64,000 nt of DNA, from NCBI GenBank assembly GCA_960531495.1, contig OY482866.1:19723346-19787345 (forward strand), written 5' to 3'. How positions within the stretch are numbered: the stretch's first letter is position 1; every line of letters starts with the position of its first letter. Position numbers and translations under genes: made by a program. This document shows positions 11,191 through 22,310 of this stretch, one piece after another. The notes beneath the pieces are model-generated. The model worked only from the letters and a program-made list of their open reading frames with translations. It did not search any database and was not told the DNA's origin. Origin of the DNA: Zeus faber. Its lineage: Eukaryota; Chordata; Actinopteri; Zeiformes; Zeidae.

Positions 11191-11880
11191 CAATAAATTC
11201 TAAAGCTCTGAATCGACGGTTCACACCCAGTCAGGACAGAGGAGACTGCGTCGAGATGGCTTTAATAAGATGACACGCGCAGCAAATGTGAGAAGCCTCC
11301 GCGGGTAAATGTGAATATCACAACCAAGCGATCGGAGCGGCGACAAGGGTACAAAAGTTTACCGGGGCTGGTTGGAAACGACGGTTGGCTGGCGCACAGC
11401 TTCTCTCTGGTCCTGGTCCCTGATCTCAGTCTGATAGCACTGAAAGTAAGAAGAGGTCTGTGGACTAAAGGTTTCACAGAACGCTGGTGACTGGAAATGA
11501 GTGACTTCTAGTTAATAGACAGGAATCAGCTGCATGCTGATATGAGATGTGAAGGTCGTCTACGACGGCGGCTGACAGCATTTCGTCACAAAGTCCGGAT
11601 CGAAGAGCAGAGCTGGTTGGCACGACACACCTTTGTCCATGAATGTACTAATTAAAACAATGTTTATATTGTTAGCTAATTATTATTATTGTGACTGGTC
11701 CATGGAAAAATGCATTTGACATTCCTACTGCTGAATTGCTTAAGAACGTTGTCTGCCTTGAAAAAGGGCGACATGCTACTGAATGTTTGTGTTTTCTGGT
11801 TCTTGTTTGAATTAAATGTACAAATTGTTTCTGTTGGTTGCTTCATTTTTTGTATTTTTTGTAACATTCACATATTTTAA
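11191..11880. other. Intron 12 segment, nothing recognised
   Basis: No exon, RNA or element recognised between the SINE tail and the 22-bp minisatellite. Confidence 0.45.
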
Positions 11881-11883
11881 CAT

Positions 11884-12272
11884 TGTGCCAAACAACCCAG
11901 TAACGTGTGCCAAACAACCCTGTAACGTGTGCCAAACAACCCTGTAACGTGTGCCAACCAACCCAGTAACCTGTGCCAACCAAACCAGTAACGTGTGCCA
12001 ACCAACCCAGTAACGTGTGCCAACCAACCCAGTAACGTGTGCCAACCAACCCAGTAACGTGTGCCAACCAAACCAGTAACATGTGCCAACCAACCCAGTA
12101 ACGTGTGCCAACCAACCCAGTAACGTGTGCCAACCAACCCAGTAACGTGTGCCAACCAAACCAGTAATGTGTGCCAACCAAACCAGTAATGTGTGCCAAC
12201 CAACCCCACAACGTGTGCCAAACAACCCCACGTGTGCCAAACATCCCCACAACGTGTGCCAACCAACCCTGT
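11884..12272. repeat. 22-bp minisatellite, about 17 copies
   Basis: The unit begins CGTGTGCCAACCAACC and is 22 bp long, with variants (AACAACCC, AACCAAAC). Because 22 leaves remainder 1 when divided by 3, every minus-strand frame reads the same 22-residue periodic peptide (Trp/Leu/Gly rich). This explains three overlapping open frames of 143-167 codons here. They are not genes. Confidence 0.95.
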
Positions 12273-12803
12273 GATGGACCTGGTTGGCACAAATGCACAA
12301 CATGACATTAATCACGCATCAACTAATTTTGGAAAACATTTTGTGTACATTTAAACATGTTTATTCGTAGCTGAGACCTTATCCTTTCGTTTGCTGCTGG
12401 TTAGAATATCCTAACGTGAATTATGCCAGAGAAATACAGCAGAGAGTGAAAAGTGGGCCAACCAACCCCGGCCTCCTTTACTCCTCATACGCAGAGGAAG
12501 TGACTTATGCTAATTTGTGTTAGCATCAATGCTAAGCATCTTGGGAGTCATCGTCACGACTTTTAATAATTAAAAAAGTCCTTCTTTTGAAAATGGAATC
12601 TCGGCTCAAGCTGCCGTCACTTTGTCTGAGTGACGAGAGAAAAGCAGGCGTCGCTATGGAGACGAACTGTCTGGGACGGTGCGTTCCACGCTGTCACGCT
12701 CGGTCCTCTGTACTGTTTGAATCATCATCATCCGCCACTCACATGGTGCACTCCTAACCGCCATCACACATGGAATACAATATTATGAGAATATATATAT
12801 GTA

Positions 12804-13348
12804 CAGTGGTACCTGGACTTACCACTGTAATTAGTTCTATAAGAACGGTCGTATGTTAAAACAGTCGTATGTGGAAGCAAGTTTTCCATATGAATGATGT
12901 CATCATGAAGGGTGAAAATAAACAAAATACACAGCAAATATTAAAAAAAATATCCATAAGCCACGAGCTACGTGCACACACCATGTAGGCCCCCCGCTGA
13001 CTGACTGCTGACTGGCTGCTGACTGACTGGCTGCTCACTGGCTGCTGACTGACTGGCTGCTGACTGACTGGCTGGCTGCTCACTGGCTGCTGACTTACCG
13101 CTCACTGGCCGCTGACTGGCCGCTGACTGGCCGCTGACTGGCCGACTGCTGACTGACTGCTGACTGACTGGCTGCTGACTGACTGCTGACTGACTGGCTG
13201 CTGACTGGCTGCCGACGCGCCAACTGCAAATTTCCACGTTCGTATCTTGGAGCAGTCGGTCGTAAGTCGATGCAAATTTTCGTGACTATCGCTGCTCGTA
13301 CCTTGGATTAGTCGTCAGTAGATGCAGTCGTAAGTCGAGGTACCACTG
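12804..13348. mobile_element. Mariner/Tc1-type MITE with internal minisatellite
   Basis: Terminal inverted repeats CAGTGGTACCTGGACTTAC (left) and, on the other strand, CAGTGGTACCTCGACTTAC (right) differ at one position. TA dinucleotides flank both ends at 12802-12803 and 13349-13350, the usual mariner target duplication. There is no transposase, so it is non-autonomous. Inside, 12996-13214 is a CTGACTGACTGG/CTGCTGACTGG repeat that makes up about 40 percent of the element. Confidence 0.85.
12996..13214. repeat. CTGACTGACTGG minisatellite inside the MITE
   Basis: Tandem GCTGACTGACTGGCT-type units with GCTCACTG and GCCGCTGACTG variants. The minus strand is open as a Ser/Gln/Val-rich periodic peptide, an artefact of the repeat. 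Confidence 0.9.
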
Positions 13349-13365
13349 TATATATATATATTTTT

Positions 13366-13368
<3 letters not shown>

Positions 13369-13420
<52 letters not shown>

Positions 13421-13509
13421 TACATATATATAAGTTCACTTAAGACGAAGCTCACAAAAGACGACAACTCATAGGAAGCCCTATAAGTTTCTATGGAAGC
13501 TTCAAAACA

Positions 13510-13541
<32 letters not shown>
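13369..13541. repeat. (CA)n and (TA)n runs
   Basis: CA run at about 13369-13418 and TA run at about 13511-13541. Between them, CACTTAAGACGAAGC looks like the end of another small DNA element, but I cannot delimit it. Confidence 0.8.
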
Positions 13542-13547
<6 letters not shown>

Positions 13548-14044
13548 CATTTTAATTTCACTTGGCCTTTAAACAAAAACCTTTGGGAACCTCTTCACAC
13601 ACAACACCACCTAAAAATCTATAAGTGTTCTGTAGTTGTGAGTAAGACCTCTGTGCTCCCTAAACGACGGCTGCTGCTGCCGCTGCCGCCGCTGCTCTTT
13701 ACCACTTGGGACACAATGGGATCGGGGGTGGGGGTTGAACGAAAGCAAATAAATCACGTGGCCGCGCTCGACGGCGACGGACGGAGACGTCCGAGGCCTT
13801 CAAGCCCAAGCCGCCTGAACCGCGGTCCGACATGGGCCGCTCGGGTCCGGATCGATATAGAGGGTCCTCTAGGAGGGGTCAGCGCCGAGGCCGGTCCAGC
13901 CCCCCATGACCTGCTGCTCCAAGTATGATTTATTAACCGTCCCTCGTCTGCTAAGTATTGATCACTGCACAATGGTGATCAAGTGGCCTTCTTAGAGACG
14001 CTTCATTAGCATGGGCTGACATACAGGAAAAAAAGAAAAACAAC

Positions 14045-14055
14045 AACAAAAAAAA

Positions 14056-14102
<47 letters not shown>
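14045..14102. repeat. (TA)n microsatellite
   Basis: A-rich lead followed by a TA run. Confidence 0.9.
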
Positions 14103-14104
<2 letters not shown>

Positions 14105-14109
14105 GTAAA

Positions 14110-14745
14110 AAGGTGAAATGTGTGACATTTTGGCGAGTTACTACAAAATGTGGGCGATATTACATAAAACAAAGGTCACATTTATGAGACTTGGGCGAGT
14201 TCTCACGAATGGAGTAACAGACATGAAATAATAACAGTAAAGGTGCAATTTGAGACATTTTGTCAAGTTATCACAAAATGCGGGTGTTACCGCCCGATAA
14301 AAATAAAGGTCAGATTCGTGGCAGTTGGGCGAGCTTTACAAAATCTGCCTGTTATAACAAAATGATGCAAGTTATTGTAAAATGACGGTGTTTAAAACAT
14401 GATACTGTAATAAAGGCTAAATGTACCGTATTATATTTTATTTTATTATAATTTATGACATCTTGAAAGTTATCCTAAAATGACGGTGTAATTACATGAT
14501 AATAAAGGCCAAATGTACTGAATTATATTTTAGCAAGTCATTAAAAGTACTGTATTGTACAACAATAATAATAATAATGGGCAAATTTGTGACATTTTCA
14601 CAAGTTATTACAAGATGCGTGTGTTATTACATCATGATGAAGGACACATTTGAGACATTTTGACAGGTTATGTCTGCATGTGGATGCTACGAGATCATGA
14701 TAAAGGTCAAACTTATGACCTGCATATTATCACGTAGTGTTATGA
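14110..14745. repeat. Degenerate satellite-like array, about 60-75 bp unit
   Basis: Recurring phrases GACATTTTGGCGAGTTA, ACAAAATGTGGGCG and ATAATAAAGGTCAAA recur in order roughly eight times with strong divergence. No coding potential. The family name is unknown to me. Confidence 0.7.
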
Positions 14746-14874
14746 GGGTGTTTAGCGGAAAAGCCAAAATGCAATGACAACCCTCCCTACTTATGGTGGA
14801 GCAGATCTCCGCCACAAACGGAGCTCAAGTAAACTTTCATAGACAAACACGCCAGGAGTACCACAACATCCTCC

Positions 14875-16215
<1,341 letters not shown>

Positions 16216-16508
16216 GACTTATTGTAAGTCGCTTTGGAAAGAATAATGCAATGTACTCACCAAAATTAATAATATTAATAATAATTAATAATAAGTATTA
16301 ATAAAATAATGTCATAATTTCAATAATTGTACGATTCATCATAGAATGAATATAACTACAGTATGTTAAATGCATGAATAAATAAAAGGCGTATGAACAT
16401 GTACTCGGGCAAAGAAAAATATTGTGACTGTGATGAATCCTGCGGGCTGGACCCGCTATTGATACTGTTCCGGGAAAATTTGGATTTCTGAAATCGCAGA
16501 CCTACAGA

Positions 16509-16825
16509 CACGGTCACATCTCGTTTGAACCGGTGCGTCGCAAACATCTCTGGGTTGAAGTTCCATCCAAATCGAATCCAAATGAGTGAAAAACCGAACA
16601 AATGTGACAGACACAGTCAGATAGTCAAATATCGCAGGCACGGTCCAATGCATTTACTGCCAAAACATGTCCAACCTGGCTAAAAGTACCTGGAACACAA
16701 CAATGACATAAGCTACGAACACGGTTGAGGTGTCGTTTAAACCGGTATGTCACAATCATGCTGTGATTTAAGTGTAATCCAAATCGCTCCACATACGGAG
16801 CAGATGTAAGTGAAAAACCGAACAA
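16509..16825. repeat. Pair of diverged direct repeats, about 212 bp apart
   Basis: Segments 16509-16601 and 16721-16825 share CGTTTGAACCGGT/CGTTTAAACCGGT, ATCCAAATCG and the exact closing GTGAAAAACCGAACAA, in the same order and orientation. This looks like an old local duplication. Confidence 0.7.
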
Positions 16826-16829
16826 CTTT

Positions 16830-17960
16830 TCCCCCAGATATCCATCACCACTCATACTCGCCACTACTCGTAAACAAAATGAACCAGATGAGGTTTACAG
16901 TGAAAGGCTTCATGACGTCAACATACTGTTTACTATAAATGTGCAGGTTCTGATTCAGAATGTCCATTGGCACCGTGTCCAGGGTAGACTGTCGCTCTTT
17001 AGGGGTTCGGCATCACAAGCTATGTGCTAACGTGTATATTTATGTGCTTTCTTACCCGGTAGATGTCTGTAGATCTGTTCGATAAAATACGATAAACAGT
17101 AGTCAGCGTCGAGTCGAATCCACTCAAATGTACGACTGAGTGATACGTTCAAGATCCAGCGAGCCGCCGGAAAAACAGAAGCCGCGCAATGGTCATCACT
17201 CACAGAAATGCCACACCGTCTTTCGCACTTCACGGAAATGTAACTTTTTGAGAATGTAATCCGAGGAAATAAAGTCACCACCGAAATGCCGTGAGTTCCA
17301 CTACCATCGTAAATCACCGCAAATAGGTAAAGCTGCGTAAATGCATCATCACTGACGCACACGAGACCCAGCGTCTCCTGCCGTCACTGAGACCGCACAT
17401 GTACTTACACACAGCAACGTGAGTTATAACAAGAGCAAGGTTTGGTTTAAAGTAAAAAAATAAACTTTTTTTTTATAAAGAAACATCATCTATAAACAGT
17501 TTCCTTTAGCTAAACGTAGCGGATTTAAATGAAAAAGTAGAAAGTGTTGAGTTTTGACAGGTTCTTCTAGAATAATTCTAATGACAAATGAATTGCAAAG
17601 TTCCAATTACGTTGTTTGCATTACAATATAGATCAGTAATCTATCACAAAATGTTCCAGTTGTATATTAACTGAAAAAATACAATAAAGTAGTAATTACA
17701 ACTAATGTGTATTGATTAAACTCAAACTTTTAAAAACCATTTGCATGGTTTTGAAGTATTTCAATGGCAATTTGCTTTTGGCTTTGTACGATCACATAAA
17801 ATAAAAAGTGCCATTTTTTTTGGTTGGTTAGACATTTCAGACCTCGAGGTGCAAGGTTTGGGAAAAGTTCACAGCAAACACCCTCTAATTAGGGTGTCAT
17901 ATATTTATTTATTTATATAATTTCGAAAATGTCATTATTTCAGAATTTTTTTCTATGTAT
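16830..17960. other. Intron 12 segment, nothing recognised
   Basis: AT-rich to mixed sequence with no conserved frame or delimited element. Confidence 0.4.
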
Positions 17961-17965
17961 TGCGT

Positions 17966-18460
17966 TATGCATGTGCTCTGAGCATTGAGCCGATTCCAAT
18001 GTTGGTGGCGGGGTCCGCCGATCCCACCCATAATTATATTTAATAACACATTCGGTATTAATCCCGCATTGATTTTGCTCGCACTTTATAGGAAACAGCC
18101 ATTTGATGTATTTTGTTTGATGGACATGCTGTTTAAAATTGTTCGTGGCGGGGTCCACCGCATGAATGCTTTGAAAGGTCGGGCACAAATTGTAAGAACG
18201 TTTTCATGTATTAAAGTGGTAATCCATGACATTATTTTGTTCATGAAATCCCAGACAGTGCTGGACCCTTTTTCTCCATTAGAAACACCGACTCAATGTA
18301 TTTGTGTTGTTCATGTGCTCCCCTACACGCCGTTTTAAATTGTTGGCGGCGGGGTCCGCCATTCCAGTCCGACGATGGGACATGAGCAACAAATGCAAAA
18401 GTTATCGTTTATCTCATGACTGATAATTTAAATCGTTGGTGGCTGGGCCCGACTACTTGA
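17966..18460. repeat. Repeat units centred on the palindrome GGCGGGGTCCGCC
   Basis: The core is at 18007-18019 and 18348-18360 (exact), 18147-18159 (one change) and 18441-18453 (degenerate), each preceded by an A/T-rich lead such as TTTAAAATTGTT. The first and third copies are also preceded by CATGTGCTC about 25-35 bp upstream. A further copy with the fuller shared lead lies at 60853-60935. Confidence 0.7.
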
Positions 18461-18677
18461 ATGTAAACATCGAACGTGGGCAAGAACGCGAGGGTAAAGC
18501 CAGGTCAAAAACTAAAAAAGTTCCGGTTTCAAATGAAATTCGGGGACGGCTCGTGTAATCCAACACGGACGATCTCATGGATTACCACTTTAAAATCAAA
18601 TCATGAACAACCACTGAGATAAAATCCCCCGAAAAGCGCTAGAAGAGCCGGGGAGCGGCATGGGGTAGCGGCCCCAC

Positions 18678-18921
18678 CTGGTCCAGCGTGGTCTGCGACA
18701 CCGAGTAGTCCTCGATGGCGAGGCTCTGCTGGCGGCCGGTGAAGTGGCTGAAGATGCAGGCCAGCGCCCCCTGCCGGTAGGGCAGCTGGTACTGGAGCGT
18801 GTTGTGGTGCTTCTCCTTCAGGACGCTGCCCGGGAAGGTGGCCCGGACGAAGGCCTCCACCGGGGCCAGGCTGGGGGGCGCGCCGCCCACCCGCACCGAC
18901 ACCCTGTAGCCATCCCCGAAC
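18678..18921 (-). CDS. abca7: ABCA transporter exon: regulatory region after NBD2
   Basis: Minus-strand exon, 244 nt, with CAG acceptor and CAG|GTGGGG donor. One base completes Arg427, then 81 codons (residues 428-508 of the joined fragment). It carries [30 protein letters not shown] and [13 protein letters not shown], the beta-rich C-terminal regulatory domain that follows NBD2 in ABCA1/4/7. The spacing has no insertion of the ABCA4 kind, and the wording is closest to ABCA1 as I remember it. The length 244 equals that of the equivalent mammalian ABCA1 exon. Confidence 0.96.
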
Positions 18922-18968
18922 CTGCAAGAAGAAGAATGACACATCCTCGTTACTTTACACTCTATATA

Positions 18969-18975
<7 letters not shown>

Positions 18976-19009
<34 letters not shown>

Positions 19010-19026
19010 CACATACACACACACAG
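18976..19026. repeat. (TA)n-(CA)n microsatellite
   Basis: TA run followed by short CATACA/CACA units, in intron 11 just upstream of the previous exon. Confidence 0.9.
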
Positions 19027-19079
19027 TATATACGCATGTAAATTTGATCAATTGACTATTTTTTGTTTACTATTTTTGA

Positions 19080-19480
19080 CAGTTTGAATTGTTGATACAG
19101 AGGTGGCCAATTTATTCATGCATTTTAAAATTGTATTGTTCCGTGTTAATTTATTGGCAATTTTTCAAAATGTTTCCTATTCTAATGTGTAGCTTTGCTT
19201 TTAGCTTTGTTCATTCTTCAGTCCGAGGTTCGTTGCATGGTGCCAACTGTTTTTGATGTATTTTACCGTTTATTCTTCATTTATTACCAAAGGTCTGTTT
19301 TTAGATTTGTTTTGGATCATATTTTGGGTTTATTGTACATTGCCAATTATTTTCCTGTTTGTCGTTTCTCGCATCTTATTAATCTCCCGATGTGTTTTCA
19401 TTGTTTGTACAATATCTATTATTTTGGAAATCTGAAAGTTATATTGCAATCTTTTTGTTATTGCAATTTTTATTCTATTA
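19080..19480. repeat. T-rich dispersed repeat, also at 44930-45070
   Basis: TTTATTGTACATTGCCAA and related Tyr/Phe-frame T-rich wording recurs at 44949-44967. Both places have ATTGTTTTTGATGT-like and GGCAATTT-like phrases. Whether this is a real element or T-rich convergence is unclear. Confidence 0.4.
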
Positions 19481-20160
19481 CTGGTCGACCACCTGCTCCC
19501 TAACAGCAGACGGAGCAGGATATAGAAAACTATATCAGTGTTAATAAACCTCGGTCGTAAAACTTTTCAATACAAAGTTTCAAAGCTTAGGGCTTATGGT
19601 TGACGTGCAGCCAGCGGGGCGACATCCTGATCCGGATCACCCAGCCAGGGGGCTATTATGGGATATAGACCGGCCGGCTGCATGTTATCACGCTTAGTAA
19701 ACGGCTATTTTCTCGTCCAGTCTAAAAGCACTTCTAAGAACAATAGTTCCTCAACAACGTAGCGTACGCCGCAACAAAATGGCGACAAAACAGTCACACA
19801 AAAAGAAAAAAACTATAATTATAATTTTTAAAAAAAGGCACGTTTCCACACTGAATGGGGCGTTGGGCATTTCGATCGGAGTCATTATCAACGGACCAGC
19901 GGCCGTCATTCGGTCATAAGGCACCGCTGACGTGGCGTTATCGACCAATCTGAATCGAGTATTCCACAAAGTACGATGTGAGCGACTACATTTTAAATGT
20001 GAATAAATTCCACAGCACGCACACATGGAACAAACACACAGATGGACATGGAAACAACAGCAACAACAACAACAGCAACAACATGACGCCACCGAACGCC
20101 TTCATTTCGTCTCCCTGGGACGCGGCCATGGCTCAGACATATCGTAACACTGGATTAGAG

Positions 20161-20644
20161 GACGGAGAGAAGGAGATAGAGAGAGGGGGGAGAGAGGGAG
20201 GGAGCGAGGGAGAGAGGGAGCAAGAGGGAGAGAGGGAGGGAGAATGAGAAGACAAAAGGAGGAGGAAGTATAACTGGTCTTAATTTCCCCAGCCGGTCCA
20301 GGGCTCGGTGTTGCAGCGGAGCCGGAGGATCAGGTGAGTCACGGATGGAGGGAGAGAGAGAGAGAGAGAGAGAGATAAGGGAGGGAGAGAAAGAGAGATA
20401 TAGAGGGAGGGGGGAGGAGGGAGAGGGAGAGAGAGGAGGAAGGAGGGAAAGAGAGAGGGGAGGGAGAGAGGGAGGGTGAGAGAAAAAGAGGGAGGGAGGG
20501 AGAGAGGGAGCCAGGGGGGAGGAAGGAGGGAAAGAGAGAGGGAGAGAGGGGGGGAGGGAGAGAGAGAAAGAGTGGGAGAGAGGGGGGGGAGGGGGAGGAG
20601 GGAGAGAGGGAGGGAGAGAGAGAGGGAGCCAGGGGGAGGAAGGA

Positions 20645-20685
<41 letters not shown>

Positions 20686-20812
20686 AGAGGAGGAAGGAGG
20701 GAAGGGAGGAGGGAGAGAGGGAGTGAGAGAGAGAAAGAGAGGGGGAGGGAGAGAGGGAGAGAGAGAGCGAGGGGGAGGAAGGAGGGAAAGAGAGAGGGAG
20801 AGGGGAGGGAGA
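20161..20812. repeat. Purine-only (GGGA/GA)n tract
   Basis: Two blocks, 20161-20262 and 20345-20812, are almost pure purine (GAGAGGGAGGGAG types) on the plus strand. The 80-bp mixed segment between them is not repetitive. The tract gives long Arg/Glu/Gly open frames on one strand and Ser/Leu/Pro frames on the other; none is a gene. Confidence 0.95.
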
Positions 20813-20886
20813 GTTGTGATCGCACCATCCAGGCGAGTGATTCTGCTGCTGCCAGGAAGAGATCAACTCCCTCTCCATCTCTCTCT

Positions 20887-21212
20887 ACCATCCATCCATC
20901 ATCCATCCATCATCCATCCATCATCCAAACATCCATCCATCCATCATCCATCCATCATCCAAACATCCATCCATCCATCATCCATCCATCATCCATCCAT
21001 CCTTCCATCCATCAATCATCCATCCACCCATCCATCATCATCCATCATCCATCCATCATCCAAACATCCATCCATCCATCATCCATCCATCATCCAAACA
21101 TCCATCCATCCATCATCCATCCATCCTTCCATCCATCAATCATCCATCCACCCATCCATCATCATCCATCATCCATCCATCCATCCATCCATCATCCATC
21201 CATCCATCCATT
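20887..21212. repeat. (CATC)n array with higher-order duplication
   Basis: ATCC/CATC tetranucleotides are interrupted by AAACATC. The pattern with CCTTCC, ATCAATCATCC and ACCC occurs twice, about 122 bp apart, so the array grew by duplicating a larger block. Confidence 0.95.
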
Positions 21213-21819
21213 TCTAGTTCTCCATCTATATTTGAGCGCAGACCTATGTATCCTCTGGACCTGGATAATTCATTATAAAATACAAACAGAGCGGAGGCTT
21301 ATTTACTGAAGGTCTGAACAAGCAGAGGACCCAGTGCTTTGGTGGAAGCATGTTGTTGTTGTTCCATCAGGACGCTGTACGAGTGCTGAGACTAATGAGC
21401 AGGCGGCCCCCCCACCCGCGTGTGCTCAAGTCCCTGCAAGCTCAAAAAACACTCCGCCTTGTTATTTTGTCGTTAGTCGTCTTATGACCCGTTGTTTTCT
21501 GCCCAATTAATCCCCTAATGTTAGACTGACTGGTGGGAACGTCCGTCGCGCCGTTTCGACACCGGCTCCCAGTGTGACAATTAAAGATCCGGGCGGAGAG
21601 CTGGGGCGCCTTCCTCCATCGCCACAGGAGCCGGAATTACTTTTTTTTAATTTATTTTTTAAAATTTTGGATGCTGACAACAAAACTTAACGGTCATCAG
21701 AGGTGGACCCAAATTTGCATTTTTTATTTTTTATTTTTTTTTAACCGAACCTATTGAAACTATGAATTTTTTAACAAAATGTTAAAACGTATGGAAAAAC
21801 ATCAATGTAATCATGATGC

Positions 21820-22310
21820 ACGTGAGGCGCAAAGGAATCCATCTATCCAACGAGAACACATGACAGATGACACAAATTACACGTGAGACGTAATTACACT
21901 AATGGCCGTGCAAAAAATTAGACAAAAAAACGCATGTTGGGCTTGATAGATCGATCCATCAAGCTAGATCTACTGATATAAATAGTACCGTAATTGCACT
22001 AATAGACACGCAACAACAATTTAACTGCAGCTGGTGGATGTCAAGTTTCATAAAAAAAAAAACCCACAAGGAATCATAACGCCTGTTGGGCTTGGAGCGT
22101 CTATCTATCCGACTCGCTCGGTCCAGTGACGTGAATAGCGCCCAAAATTACAAAAAAAGCTTGAATTAAAGAATAATGGCTGCAGAAAGTTTCCTCGAAA
22201 AATATCTAGGAATCATCATGCCTGCTGCGCTGAGAGGAATCGAATTATCCATCTATGACCAGAAGTATAGATGGTAACGTAATTGCACTAATAGTCAAAA
22301 GCCGTCTGGT
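21820..22310. repeat. Degenerate tandem array, about 140-150 bp unit
   Basis: GCATGTTGGGCTTG (21932), GCCTGTTGGGCTTG (22081) and GCCTGCTGCGCTGA (22219) head successive units. GTAATTACACTAAT (21890) and GTAATTGCACTAATAG (21990, 22278) close them. AGGAATCAT and an ATCTATCC-like phrase occur in each. Family unknown. Confidence 0.65.

Noticed and set aside
11812-12315. Three overlapping minus-strand open frames of 143-167 codons with Trp/Gly/Leu repeats
   Set aside because: They are the 22-bp minisatellite read in its three frames; the unit length makes all frames equivalent and open.
20280-21309. Long frames rich in Arg/Glu/Gly, Ser/Leu/Pro and Ile/His/Pro
   Set aside because: Translations of the purine tract and the (CATC)n array.
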